Notes: generated by a model not told the origin, from the letters alone. A stretch of 64,000 nt of DNA from Hippopus hippopus (GCA_946811185.2 OX328102.1:13207194-13271193); one strand, 5' to 3'. Shown: positions 1 to 10,182, numbered from the stretch's first letter. Numbers and translations are program-made.

Positions 1-560
1 CTCTCTATCACCTAAAACCAATTAATGAAAACACAACTGTGATTACATCCTGGTATAACACAGTGCATCAATTATGGCCTAAGATTCGATCCATGCGTAC
101 AACACAAAAACTTTATCTCGTGAGAAAAATTGCTAATTCTGCAACAATATTTTATCTGTGCTCTGCTTCATGACAAAAAGTTCGTCTGTAAGAAATTAAA
201 GTAGTAATGACAGAAAAGAAAGTCATAGAATCCGAGTTAAAGATATCAGAATGAGACATACATGTATAGACTTACATAGTAAAAGCTCAAATTCTTTTCC
301 ATTACAGTGCTTGATTTCGCGGAAAAACCCGAGTACGGCACCAAACTTTTCCGAAATGTCTTGGCATCCGACTGCATTGGCTACACCGATTAACCAGTGT
401 GCACATTCGACTGCATAAACTTTTTACGTATAGGAATAGATAAGGGTATGATCCATTGGACTGATTTAAACTAGGAATTTCAGATCAGAAGTTTGAGATT
501 CGGCTTTAAAAGACCGGGCAAAATTCAAATTTATCTATGTGGATAAATTACTGTTTGGTT
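1..560. other. no recognisable feature
   Basis: AT-rich unique-looking DNA. I see no open frame longer than noise, no inverted termini and no tRNA-like box. It may be intergenic or intronic. Confidence 0.4.
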
Positions 561-790
561 TGATTGATATGATACTTTATGTCGCTTTCAACATTATTTC
601 AGTCATATAACGGTGACAGCTCACTTATACATGTATGTCCCGGGTTTCACGAGAATAAGGCTATGGCTCTGAAGTTTCTTGCCCGAGTACAACTTTCGAA
701 AAACCGAGCGCCTCGACTGAGTATCGAACTAGGGATTTCGAGGTTACGAGTCTTACACCGTGCCACACAGGACAGTGGACCCTTCGGACG
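561..790 (-). repeat. SINE-like repeat fragment with tRNA-type B box
   Basis: The stretch around 577-625 (gctttcaacattatttcag, then a CGGTGACAGCTCAC core) recurs at about 14,431-14,470. On the minus strand, 719-730 reads AGTTCGATACTC, close to the RNA polymerase III B box (GGTTCGANNCC), with a TGGCACGGTGTAAG stretch upstream resembling an A box. This fits a tRNA-derived or V-SINE-like molluscan repeat. The open frame across it on the plus strand is probably meaningless. Family assignment is inferred from the boxes and the second copy only. Confidence 0.4.
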
Positions 791-899
791 GACGGATGCA
801 AGGTCTGTAATTATTTTTCTTAACAAAAATTCCACTCCCAATCCACTGTACCTATTTGCTGACTCGTCGACGGGTAAGAAAATTTTAGGAATTTAATAT

Positions 900-1475
900 T
901 TCCATAAGCGTCACTCATTTACGCGCAATACTACTTTTCACAACGTGAAAAACGGCGCGAAAAAAAGGCAATTGCTCACGAGGTTACTTTTCATTATTTC
1001 ACTTCATAGTAAGCAACAATAGAGTGTTATTTCATATTCCAGTATCTCTAACGCCGTATATATTTTTCAAAGGATATTTCTTGTTTAGAACATAACTATT
1101 TTTGTAAGCATTATATTGAATTATATGTAAGTTTGAAGTTTAAACTAAGCTCTAAGCATCACCTACTCGCTTCTGTGGTGCGTTAAAATATCAAAAGTCC
1201 TCGCTCACTTTTGTCGCACAACTATTCATGGGCTTACTTATGTTGTTCGACGATTCATGGTCTGCCTTCATGGCAATGCCATCGATCATATAGAACGAAT
1301 GTTAGATTTGGACCATCAGATTGATCGTGCGATTTTCGATGATCGTGCGAGCATTTGTTGTTGCCGTCGTCGTCGTTGTTGTTGTTTTAAACAGGAATAA
1401 GTTTTGTCGTACGATCGCAGGATGAAAATCCACGGTAATCATACGAAAGTGGAGAAAATGCACCGCTGAGTTTTA
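900..1475. other. no gene; small GTT/GTC microsatellite
   Basis: No coding signal. A short (GTC/GTT)n run lies at about 1,356-1,386. The rest shows no structure I can name. Confidence 0.35.
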
Positions 1476-1711
1476 TCATGCGATTGTAAGACTAAACTTT
1501 ACGTTCATCTTCGGACCGTGGATGTTTAAGCGATATTTAAAAGAAGACAACGTTCCGGCATTGTTCGTTTCATCTGATAAACAGTTCCAGTCATTGATCA
1601 CTGGTGGCGAGAATGAATTTTTGTGTAAAGTGGTTCTGAAAGTAATGGTTCGCAAGTTATTTGGTCTTCGAAGATTGTAAGATGATGATTCCCCAACTGT
1701 TTGAGGAACAG
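1476..1711 (-). pseudogene. LINE ORF2 C-terminal fragment (inverted copy)
   Basis: The minus-strand frame encodes a piece of the region that follows the reverse transcriptase domain in a non-LTR retrotransposon: VGESSSYNLRRPNNLRTI, then a FSPPVINDWNCL segment and a SSFKYRLN segment. The same blocks (VGSTSSYNLRGSHNL, then LPSVVTDWNALP, then SAFKRYIN) occur in the neighbouring plus-strand fragment, so both come from one LINE family. The two are head-to-head and cover overlapping parts of the protein. They are therefore two copies, not one element rearranged by twin priming. Both ends are truncated. Confidence 0.6.
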
Positions 1712-2330
1712 TGAAAGAAGATATAAACACAAACTTATATTGTTTTTTAAAATGGTAAAAGGACTAGCCCCTTCTTATTTAAATTCGATAGTGCCCGTAA
1801 CGGTAGGAAGTACTTCATCCTACAACCTTAGAGGATCTCACAATCTACAAAATATAGCTTGCAGAACTAATCTTTATCTAAACTCCTTTTTACCCTCTGT
1901 TGTTACTGATTGGAATGCTTTACCCATTGATGTTAGAAACCTGGACTCTCTTTCAGCATTTAAACGTTATATCAATAGAGATAAAGCAAATCCAAATAGG
2001 CTATATTTTTTTGGAGAGAGGAGGATTCAAATCATTCATGCTAGGCTGCGAACTAAATGTAGTTCACTTCATCAACACCTTTATTTCAGAAACGTAATTG
2101 ATTCTCCTCTTTGTGCTGGTGGTGAAATTGAATCAAATCAGCATTATTTCTTTGACTGTAAATACTATCGCGAACCTAGAAATAGTTTATTTCAAAGCGT
2201 GTCAGTAATTTCCACTGTAAGCCTGCAGACACTTCTCTTTGGAGACGAGACTCTCAGTCTTGCCGATAACGAAAAAATATTCTCAGCGGTTCACTCATAT
2301 ATTGTTGACACTAAACGTTTTAAAAGTTGA
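1711..2330 (+). pseudogene. LINE ORF2 C-terminal fragment
   Basis: Open for about 205 codons up to a TGA, this is the C-terminal tail of a non-LTR reverse transcriptase. RRYKHKLILFFKM is followed by the YNLR...SFLPSVVTDWNALP block, and then a terminal cysteine/histidine cluster (LCAGGEIESNQHYFFDC) typical of LINE ORF2 ends. RT catalytic motifs are absent, so the copy is 5'-truncated. The inverted fragment at 1,476-1,711 and the 5'-ward piece at 4,690-5,285 belong to the same family. The first ATG is not a real start; homology begins upstream of any proper initiation context. Confidence 0.7.
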
Positions 2331-2342
2331 TTTTTTCAGGTT

Positions 2343-3750
2343 TTTAGCTCCACTGGCCGAAGGCCAGCGGGCTTATGTCATGGCCTGTTGTCCGTCGTGC
2401 GTCCGTCCGTCCGTGCGTCCGTCCGTCCGTCCGTGCGTTAACTTTTTTTTAAAACGTCTTCTTCTCTGAAACTACCCATCCAATTTTGATGAAACTTCAC
2501 AGAAATGATCCTGCCATGGTCCTCTTCAGAATTTCTTGAAAGAATTTAATTCCTTCAAAAACTCTGGTTGCCATGGCAACAAAACTGAAAAATTTTGAAA
2601 ATCTTTGAAAATCTTCTTGTCTGAAACCGTAAGGCCAAGGGCTACCAAATTTGGCATGTAGCTTTATCTAGTGGACCTCTACCAAGTTTCTTCAATTTAT
2701 AGCCCTGGGGTCAAAATTGGCCCCGCCCCGGGGGTCACAAGTTTTACATGGGCTTATTTAGGGAGAACTTTAAAATTCCTCTTCTACCTAGCCATAGGGC
2801 CTAGAGCTACCAAATTTGGCATGTAGCTTTATCTAGTGGACCTCTGCCAAGATTGTTCAAATTATAGCCCTGGGGTCAAATTAGGCCCTGCCCGGGGGTA
2901 ACAAGTTTTACATGGGCTTATATAACAAGTTTTACATGGGCTTATATAGGGAGAACTTTAAAATTCTTCTTTGACCTAGCCATGGGGCCTAGGGCGACCA
3001 AATTTGGCATGTAGCTTTATCTAGTGGACCTGTACCAAGGGTGTCCAAGTTATAGCCGAGGGTCAAATTTGACTTAGCCCCGGGGGGTAACATGTTTTAC
3101 ATGGGCGGGCTTATATAGGAAAATCTTTCGCATCTAGCTATAAGGGCTAGGGCTATCAAATTTTGCATTTAGCTTTATCTAGGGGGTCTCTATCAAGGGT
3201 GCCCAAATTATAGCCCAGGGGGTCAAATGTAGCCCCACCCCAGGGGGTCACAAGTTCTACATGGTCTTATATAAGGAAACTTTAATAATCTACTTGTACA
3301 TAGCCATATTTAGGCCTAGGGCTACCAAATTTTGCATGTAACTTTATATAATGGGCCTCTACCAAGAGGGCCCAAATTTTAACTTTGGGGATCAAGTTTG
3401 ACTCCACACCAGGGGTCACAAGTTTTACATTGGCTTTTATAGTGAAAACTTGATAAACCTGTGTCATGGATCACATATTTTACAGGGCCTTTTATTCAGC
3501 AAACTTGTTTTACATGACTTTTTATTGGGCAAGATTAAAAAATCTTTTTGTTTATAACCACACATTCTAGTTTCATATTGTAGGTCTGGGGTCAAAATTG
3601 CCTTCATTCCAGGGATCGCAAGTTTAACATGGGCTTCAAAATATTGTCACTTCAATTTAAACATTAATCAAGGGAAATAACTCTTTTTATGAAAGATAAA
3701 GTTCGTTACTATTTACCTCCCTTGATTATCAAGCTGCAGTGATACATGAT
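2343..3750 (+). repeat. long 'GCTCCACTGGCC' repeat with internal tandem units
   Basis: It starts with TTTTTAGCTCCACTGGCCG and a GTCCGTCCGTGCG run (2,400-2,440), followed by the 'TCTGAAAC...TTTTGATGAAACTTCACAGAAATG' and 'GGTTGCCATGGCAAC' blocks. Then come about five imperfect direct units of roughly 165-190 bp, each containing 'GGGCTACCAAATTTGGCATG', 'AGCTTTATCTAGTGGACCTC' and 'TCACAAGTTTTACATGGGCT' (units near 2,640, 2,810, 2,990, 3,145 and 3,315). It ends near 'CCTCCCTTGATTATC' at about 3,725. A minus-strand partner lies at 18,655-19,130. It is non-coding. Confidence 0.65.
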
Positions 3751-3766
3751 TGGTGCTAGACAAGTT

Positions 3767-4440
3767 TTTTAGCTCCACTGGCCGAAGGCCAGCAGGCTTA
3801 TGTTATGGCCCATTGTCCGTTGTGCGTCCATCCGTATGTTAACTTTTTAGCTCACTTGAGCACAACGTGCTCAAGGGGAGCTTTTAGGATCACCTGGTGT
3901 CCGTCGTGCGTCATGTGTCGTCAACAATTCTTTAAACATCAACTCCTCCTAAACCACTGGGCGGATTTGGACCAAACTTGGCTGGAATGTTCCTTGGAAG
4001 GTCCTCTTTAAAAACTGTTCACAGAATTTGATTCCATCAAAAACTCTGGTTGCCATTGCAACCAAATGGAATTTTTTAGGGAATTCTTTAAAAATCTTCT
4101 CCTCTGAAACCACGGGTCAGATTTTGAAATAATTTCACAGATATGCTCCTTGGGTGACCCTTTTTAAAAATTGTTCGTAAAATTTTGATCCGTCAAAAAA
4201 TGTGGCTCTGGTGAATGGGGGCTTCTTGCACCATATAGAAATGAAGGAATTCTTCAAAATTCTTCTTCTCTGAAACCGCTGGTCAGATTTCGAAATAATT
4301 TCACAGGATTGTTCCTTGGGTGACCCTTTTCAAAAACTGTTCGTAAAATTTTGATCCGTCAAAAAACGTTTGGCTTGTAGTGTTTTTACTTAATAGCCAG
4401 TGGAGCGATACAGGGCCATCATGGCCCTCTTGTTTTTTTT
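3767..4440 (+). repeat. nested pair of long repeats ('AGCTCACTTGAGC' element inside a truncated sister)
   Basis: 3,767-3,846 repeats the first 80 bp of the preceding element (TTTTTAGCTCCACTGGCCG ... TCCGTATGTTAAC). It is cut by a second terminus, TTTTTAGCTCACTTGAGCAC, at about 3,845. The inner element runs through 'GTCCGTCGTGCGTCATG', 'GGTTGCCATTGCAACC' and two 'CTGAAACC...TCACAG' units, and ends 'GGAGCGATACAGGGCCATC...GGCCCTCTTG' at about 4,400-4,433. The terminal CAGGGCCATCATGGCCCT is a small hairpin. Related minus-strand copies are at 13,036-13,520 and 18,140-18,178. Confidence 0.6.
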
Positions 4441-4480
4441 TTTGTCTGAAACCAGAATATTTGTTGGTGGCACTCCACGT

Positions 4481-4520
4481 CTCTCTTTCTCTCTATCTCT
4501 CTCTCTGTCTCTCACACTCA
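4481..4520. repeat. CT-rich microsatellite
   Basis: Imperfect (CT)n with interspersed T and A, immediately after the repeat terminus. Confidence 0.7.
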
Positions 4521-4689
4521 AGAGTTGATCATATATTGTTGCAATTTCTATTACTGTTTAACAACTGACACTCACGTGACTTTCAGGAGAGGAACTTTAT
4601 AAGCTTACAGCTTTCGTTCCAATCCTTTTCATGTATTTTGAATTTTTGGTATATTAACATATATGTAACTATTATATTGAATAAAATAT

Positions 4690-5285
4690 GTTTAAACTAA
4701 GAACATTTAGATAGTTAGGAGACAGTCCGTTGAACATTTTATGAAAGAGAATCAGTTTGTGTTTTCGCTTCCTTTGGCTTAAAGTTTCCCACCCAGTTTT
4801 TTTTTTTTTTTTTTTTGTATAAATCACGGATAGCAACTAGTTTGGGGCAGCCTGTTACTATGCGAGCCGCTTCATTTTGAACTTTGTCCAGTTGATCTTT
4901 CAGGCCCTGAGAAAAATTGTTCCATACAAGATCACCATATTCAAGGATAGGCCTGATAAATGAAAAGTAAATAATTTGGAGAGAAAGACGATCGAGACGC
5001 GTTTTTAGATGCCGCATGATTCCAATCCTTTTCCAGGCTTTCTCGATATATTTACTATCATGAATATCCCAAGAACCATCATTGGAGGGAAAGAATCCCA
5101 AATGTTTATGGCTGGTAACAGACGGTATTTCTATATTTGACATAAATAGACCTGGATGTTTAGGCTTGGAACGTTTACGAGAAATTACTAAAGATTCAGA
5201 CTTAGATGGATTAAACTTAACCAACCATTTCTGAGCCCAATGATTAATTTTGACGATGTCTGATTGTAAAACGTCCGAATGAAAC
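4690..5285 (-). pseudogene. LINE reverse transcriptase fragment with internal poly(A) tract
   Basis: The minus strand reads the thumb/connection part of a non-LTR reverse transcriptase: HWAQKWLVKFNPSKSESL, then HLGF, then RPILEYGDLVWNN (consensus P.LeYg..vW), then KVQNEAARIVTG. Homology begins abruptly at about 5,280, so the YADD box and everything upstream are missing. At 4,797-4,816 there is an uninterrupted run of 20 T (A on the coding strand) inside the coding region. Past the run, the family's reading resumes in another frame (a KRKHKLILFHKM-type block matching RRYKHKLILFFKM at 1,717-1,755). The copy is dead. It is the 5'-ward portion of the family seen at 1.5-2.3 kb. Confidence 0.75.
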
Positions 5286-5559
5286 ATGAACAAAGTTTTC
5301 AAACGCAAGAGCGCGAAAAAACTTGAAGGCATAGACCCACTGGCTCAACCGAAATGGTTCAGCTGCTTTATTAATCCCCGTAATGTTTATTTCTGTATTC
5401 GGAATTTTCAGTACCTCAGACAGATACGGAAAAGCCCGAGTTCCTTCGCATTTGATCAGATCTTGCGATGGTCTCGTTTGTAGATTGGAACACTGTTTCA
5501 AATCACGTGATTGTCAAGGGTGTAAGGAATTATTGGACAGAAACGCTCTTAGTGCCAGT

Positions 5560-5640
5560 CTTTTACGTCACTTCCGTCCGCCATATTTGAAAAATCTACT
5601 TCCGCTCCACCACTTTTCAGAGGCATAAGGTATGTACATT
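5560..5640 (+). promoter_or_regulatory. promoter-like patch with ETS and YY1-type sites
   Basis: Within 45 bp there are CACTTCCGT and TACTTCCGC (ETS-type) around a CCGCCATATTTG (YY1-type), a combination often seen at housekeeping promoters. It is followed by CATAAGGTATGTAC (about 5,624-5,637), which looks like a first-exon/splice-donor junction. Downstream DNA is transposon, and no second exon is found nearby. Could be an orphan or captured promoter. Confidence 0.25.
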
Positions 5641-5714
5641 TTTCACACCATCTCTACCAATAAGCTCTCTCTTACGCGAGGCGTCGCGGAGGGAGCGAAG
5701 CCTCTTGTGCTCTG

Positions 5715-6286
5715 CTCGCTATTATCGAGATAATATTTTTTTTCACGATAAAAATATCGCGACAATTCTGTTATTATGATTTTTTTTTCGTGCCCACAAC
5801 TGACATTAATGGTATCTATAATTAGATACGGTTTCGGAATATCTTCTTCTACAACCTTATAAATTTCCTTTTCCCTGAATGGTTTTAAGGTCGTTCGTAG
5901 GAGGCATTTCGAGTCGTCTTTGTGATTTTACAGACTTCTCTTTATTTCGAGTCTTGTCAAAATTTACCAATTAAGCTACAATTACTATTAGTTCGAATTT
6001 TTACTTACTGCAATCTTGGGAAGTCAAAAACTACCGAGTTAATCCAGATGGTGAATTTCTATTTATAGATATGGAGAAGCGGATGGTACTAGCACGATAA
6101 TTATATCTCGCATGTCAGCTTCGTGCACGATTGAGAAGTTTTGTGTTAGATAACAAAGTTTATCGTGATATTTTTTCCGGAAACTTTTCACCATTTTCAT
6201 AAAATTTTCAGGAAACTGATTTATAGTGATAGTTTTCTAAACTTATGATAGCTATCTCGTATCTTGTGGCAGAAATATGCCACTAT
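5715..6286. mobile_element. long-TIR element, left-truncated copy
   Basis: This shares the interior and right end of the complete element at 20,851-21,484: 'CACGATAAAAATATCGCGA', 'ACAACTGACATTAATGG', 'GTAGGAGGCATTTCGAGTCG', ending 'ATCTTGTGGCAGAAATATGC' plus CACTA. The left terminus is missing; the homology starts after GC-richer DNA at about 5,715. No coding capacity. Confidence 0.6.
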
Positions 6287-6289
6287 ACA

Positions 6290-6860
6290 GACCCGTTTAT
6301 TTTAAACGATCTAATAAATAATGTATGCAATAATGACGTCTCGAATGATGTATGACTGCGTCATGAAGGTGACGTTTGCCTACGGAAAAAAGTTGTGTCG
6401 AATGGAGATAAAAATTTAGGCTCTTCTGTTTTTGACCTTGTTTCCCTTTGATCAAGTGTTGGTCATATTAGAATCGAAATATTGACGGCACAGTCGCCGT
6501 TGAGATCTGGCTGCCTTTTACAGGCAAATATCGATTGGCCACCGTCCGATTTATGCAAACGTCGTCCAGGCGACGGACAGCGATCGAGCTGTACCTGACC
6601 ATGTGCAGTGTTTTCGTACCCATTGACCCCGAAAATATATTGGGCGGTCGCCGTAAACCTACTTTTAAGTAGATCTAGTACCAAAATCTTGGACAGGCTT
6701 TCACCGCACGATTTCACCTACCGCCGGATTGTCGGCGTCTGATTTTTTATCAATTTAGGGTAAAACGGTCGCAGTCCGACGGCAGTTCCTATTTTTGACA
6801 TTGCATAAAAAGAGTTAGATCTAATCTAAACCTTTACGGAATAATCCAGCGTTTTAAAAA
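6290..6860. other. GC-richer block, no gene recognised
   Basis: 6,450-6,800 is locally GC-rich, with words such as CCGCCGGATTGTCGGCG and GTCCGACGGCAG. These resemble, without proving relation to, the GC-rich TIR element at 19,257-20,376. No convincing open frame. Confidence 0.3.
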
Positions 6861-6865
6861 CTTCA

Positions 6866-6992
6866 AATGGACTGTTGAAAACATTGTGCGAATAGAGAAA
6901 TATGCTGGCTACCAAATGCTTCTTTTCAAGTCTGCAACTTGGGCTTTGAATTCGGATGAGACCGAAATATTGTCGTTTGGTAAAGAGTTAAA
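6866..6992 (+). mobile_element. MITE family 'TTTACCA', partial copy
   Basis: Contains the family core (GAAAACATTGTG ... ATGCTGGCTACCA) and the 3' end (TTGTCGTTTGGTAAAGAGTT). The 5' half is degraded. Confidence 0.5.
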
Positions 6993-7141
6993 GTCATAGA
7001 CAAACCAAATAAACGTTGGCTGTGGCCATTCGGAGAAACTGTGTCGGTATACAAGTAGATGTTTACAGTCTAGATGAACAAATGGATCTACTCGTACTCG
7101 TACGTAATTGTGACGTTCAACAAGCATTTCCTGGGTCTATA

Positions 7142-7408
7142 TGGCTTGCAACACGCGAAAAGGGGCATTCGGACATTTTCGTAAAGTGTCGCCTCGGATC
7201 AGCCTGCGCAGTCCGCGCAGGCTAATCCGAGACGGCACTTTACGACTACATTAGATTTTTTGCTACAGTAGACTTTTAAATGCAAAACAGAAAATTACAT
7301 AGAAACGGAAAGTGTCCTTTCGGATTAGCCTGCGCGGACTGCGCAGGCTGATCCGAGACGACACTTTACCCAAATGTCCGAATGCCCCTTTTCGCGTGTT
7401 GCAGGCCA
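7142..7408. mobile_element. MITE family 'CGCGAAAAGGGGCATTCGG', full copy
   Basis: Terminal inverted repeats (TGGCTTGCAACACGCGAAAA left, its inverse at 7,375-7,408) are flanked by TA on both sides, as expected for Tc1/mariner-type target duplication. Inside are two short palindromic modules of the type CGGATCAGCCTGCGCAG / CTGCGCAGGCTGATCCG, at 7,195-7,240 and 7,318-7,365. About 267 bp, non-coding. Other copies: 24,490-24,753 and (half) 25,509-25,700. Confidence 0.8.
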
Positions 7409-7534
7409 TATTATACTGTCTGATATCAGTCGAGATAGATCTATTACCTTATAAACCTAGTTTCAGAATAGAAAATAGACCCATGAAAATGACAACAATT
7501 TCAAGTTTACTCTTCTCCAAAGTGTCTCTGTAAA

Positions 7535-7625
7535 GCGGACAGTGTATATGAAAGATCAGACTGCGCGTTTAGCCGCACAGTCATCTAAAGTTGTGAAAGG
7601 CGCTTTATCAGTTTAGAGCAGTAGA
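7535..7625. mobile_element. degraded palindromic MITE ('GACAGTGTAGATC' family)
   Basis: GCGGACAGTGTATATGAAAG, then ATCAGACTGCGCG, matches one arm of the palindromic family seen intact at 28,380-28,520. The second arm is heavily eroded. Confidence 0.35.
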
Positions 7626-7679
7626 CCTAATACTTTAAAATTGGGTCATGCTTTAGACAGAAGGTTTAATGCATCTAGA

Positions 7680-7850
7680 AAAAGTGTCGATTCAGGTCAG
7701 CCTGCGCAGTCTTTTTGCTATGGTTCTTTTTTTCCGTCAAAGGACCAGTTTACTTCATGATCCAGTCGATTGTTGGACGAAATGGATTTTATGGATCCTT
7801 AATTAGGTGATGACTTGGTATAGACTATTGCATCACGAAGATACATTATT
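7680..7850 (+). mobile_element. MITE family 'AAAAGGGGGC', half copy
   Basis: Matches the interior of the full copy at 25,722-25,982: GTCAGCCTGCGCAG, the GGACCAGTTTAC block, ATGGATCC, GATGACTTGGTAT. The second arm of the central palindrome is missing, the break falling right after CCTGCGCAG. Confidence 0.5.
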
Positions 7851-7852
7851 AG

Positions 7853-7995
7853 TTGTACGGTCAGGTGGCAGGGGACTTGGAAACTTGTTCACGGCTGTGG
7901 TAAATCATGTCGCCCCGAGCCGAAGGCGAGGTGGCGACATTATTCGCCACAGCCATTAACAAGTTTCCAAGTCCCCTGCCACCTGACTGTACAAC
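7853..7995. repeat. near-perfect 60-bp-arm hairpin
   Basis: The left arm starts TTGTACGGTCAGGTGGCAGG and the right arm ends CCTGCCACCTGACTGTACAA, with GACTTGGAAACTTGTT / AACAAGTTTCCAAGTC between. The loop is a GC-rich CCGAGCCGAAGGCGAG. Arms about 60 bp, very few mismatches. Could be a foldback element, or the source of a hairpin RNA if transcribed. Confidence 0.75.
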
Positions 7996-7999
7996 GAAT

Positions 8000-8370
8000 T
8001 TATTATACTGCAAAGTTTTGCCATTCCAACGTGTCTTAAACGAAATTTACATGTTTTTTTTGGTTTCAAAAATTGAGTACGCTGATGAAGTAGAATTTCC
8101 CTTCTGAGTGCCCCAATTCAATGAAAACTGACGTCACTGGGAACTGACGTCACTGAAACCTTGGTAAAACGTGCAGTTTGGTGCATAATCTTGATGTTAA
8201 TCTTGATCGACGCCGCCATTTTGGATGTTGTGTTGAAAGTGTAGTCATGTATACGGGGCTCCCGAAAGGGAAACTGCTTTTACGTTGGTTTTGCCAGTGT
8301 ACATGATATATATGTTCAGGGCATATTATCCAATCAGATCACGAGAAATTTCTTTGCAGTATAATAATAA
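8000..8370. mobile_element. inverted-end element carrying promoter-like sites
   Basis: TTTATTATACTGCAAAG at about 7,999-8,015 is inverted at 8,352-8,368 (CTTTGCAGTATAATAATAAA). Inside lie two CRE octamers TGACGTCA (8,129-8,136 and 8,145-8,152) and a GCCGCCATTTTGG YY1-type site (8,212-8,224). The left end directly abuts the hairpin at 7,853-7,995, so the two may be one composite element. Confidence 0.4.
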
Positions 8371-8630
8371 ACCCCTTCTTGCCAAGTCAAATGACGGATA
8401 GATCTACTGTCAATTTCATCTATTGATCTGTTCGTTACAGAAGGACTATCGGTAAACATATCTTATTTGAAAGGGTGATCAGAATATCATTTGACATTTG
8501 ACTGGGTTTTATTTTAGAACTTTTATTTGAAAAGAAAAACTAAATCTGTAATTCCAACCCTTGAACAATTTCCATGAATATGAAATGCAGAAAAAAATAT
8601 AACTAAACATTTTTCCGTAAGAAAACAGAT

Positions 8631-8699
8631 ATGATAATAATTATAATAATAATAACAACAACAACAATAATTATTATAATTATTATTATTATTATCATT
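8631..8699. repeat. AAT/AAC microsatellite
   Basis: Compound (AAT)n-(AAC)n-(ATT)n run, itself close to palindromic. Confidence 0.8.
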
Positions 8700-9010
8700 G
8701 ATGGTTTCAATAATTCATTATAGTACTAATAAGAAGAAGAAAAAGAAAAAGAAAATGTTTTTTTCCCTTCTAAAAACCAAATTTCAATTTTTTTTTTAAC
8801 TAACTTCTGTTCTGTCACCTGCGAATACTTTCACTTTAGAGGACTTGTCTAAATATTGTTGTTTGGTAAAGCGTTACACAAACTGAAAGATCGGTTAGTA
8901 TTAGCAATATAAGATGTAAATTTAAAACAAATCATATATTATGTCATAGATAGAAGTAGTCACTTCTATCAAACCAACAACCTGTATTAAGCACGCACAA
9001 AATGAGTTTA

Positions 9011-9142
9011 AGTCTTTATCACACGACAAAATTTTAGCATTGACCAAATTGAAAGCATTTTCAGATAACCATTTGAATGTGGCTCACATGATAGAAATGG
9101 TCTTTGATAGGATAGAAAACATTGTGGAAAAAGGAGAAAATG
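9011..9142 (-). mobile_element. MITE family 'TTTACCA', half copy broken at the axis
   Basis: Family end (GACAAAATTTTAGCATTGAC) through GAAAACATTGTGGAAAAAGG and GAAAATGCTG, where it stops exactly at the centre of the family palindrome and continues as a different MITE. Confidence 0.6.
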
Positions 9143-9323
9143 CTGCGCAGGCTGACCTGTTTCGAAACTTTCTTGCTTTTGACCAATTTTTCTGCATGTC
9201 GACGGACCATTCTGCCTCAGGAATCAGCCAGTTGTTGGACAAAATTATTTTTATGAATTCGTGATTATGTGATTACTTGCTTGGTAATCATCACGGAACC
9301 CATTTTTGTGAGAGCATGGCCAA
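9143..9323 (+). mobile_element. MITE family 'AAAAGGGGGC', half copy
   Basis: From CGCAGGCTGACCTG, via the TTTCTGCATG, GGACCATTCTG and TTACTTGCTTGGTAATCATC blocks, to TGTGAGAGCATGGCCA. Only one arm of the central palindrome remains. Fused directly to the preceding half element. Confidence 0.55.
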
Positions 9324-9663
9324 TATATTTCCGAGCATGATATGTATATTTTGATCTATCAGTTGTACGTTGATGTTTTTGATGTGTCTATATTCTACAT
9401 GTTGGTATATTATCTATTGAGTACAATATTTAATGTATTACCGTACATACATTATTACAAAGTCCTTGTTTCAAACAGCTTTTGAGAACACCAGTTGAGG
9501 GAAAAGAAACAATGACTTGCTACAACTAATTGCTGCTATTTTCTCTCTATGTGGTCATATATGTACTTTTTGTACAAATCATCAAAATCCCCTCTTGTAC
9601 CATTAGCACTGGTTTATAATCAATCTATAGAGGTGGAGGGTTAAGATAACTGCTTACAATGAA

Positions 9664-9806
9664 TAACTTTAACCCTTAACCACAATCACCCTGAGACAGA
9701 AGGTGTCTGGGAACATTGTTGGAAAAGAAGAAAATGCTGTAGAAAATGCTGATAAACATCATTTTCTCATTATTTCCCACAGCGTTTCCACCCTTTCAAA
9801 TAAGGG
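9664..9806 (+). mobile_element. MITE family 'TTTACCA', degraded copy
   Basis: TTAACCACAATCACCCTGAG, then GGGAACATTGTTGGAAAAG, then a scrambled centre, then TTTCCCACAGCGTTTCCACC. Confidence 0.45.
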
Positions 9807-9957
9807 TCCAAAGTTTGAAACTATATTTACTCAGTCTTTTGTTTGTTGTTTCAATATTGACGTGCCTTGAGTTTTGTCGTAAAGTAAACAGTCAACGCGA
9901 AGATACAAATGCACAAGTTTACTCATTACTGGTTTTTTTCCACAAGCTTGATCGTTT

Positions 9958-10150
9958 ATTTAACTCTTTTCTACACAATCCGAGTTTTAACAAACCAAAA
10001 AGAAAAGGCTTCTGATAACATTGTGGGAAAACGAGAAAATGCAGATAACCAAAGACATAAGTCATCATGTGATCTACATTTAATTTTTCGTCTGCTTAGT
10101 GCATATGCGTTAATTTCGTTTAGTCCAAAATTTTGTTGTTTGGTAAACAG
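9958..10150 (+). mobile_element. MITE family 'TTTACCA', copy with degraded centre
   Basis: Starts near TTAACTCTTTTCTACACAAT, then GAGTTTTAACAAACC, AAAAGGCTTCTGATAACATT, GTGGGAAAACGAGAAAATGC; ends AAAATTTTGTTGTTTGGTAA. The second arm of the centre is lost. Confidence 0.55.
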
Positions 10151-10182
10151 AGGGTCAACTGATTTAGTGTTGAAAAGTGGTA

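Noticed and set aside
579..896. 105-codon plus-strand frame
   Set aside because: Lies over a SINE-like repeat; no family motif.
2395..2440. Independent (GTCC)n microsatellite
   Set aside because: GTCCGTCSGTGCG runs are a fixed part of the long repeat's 5' end, also seen at 3,826 and 3,900.
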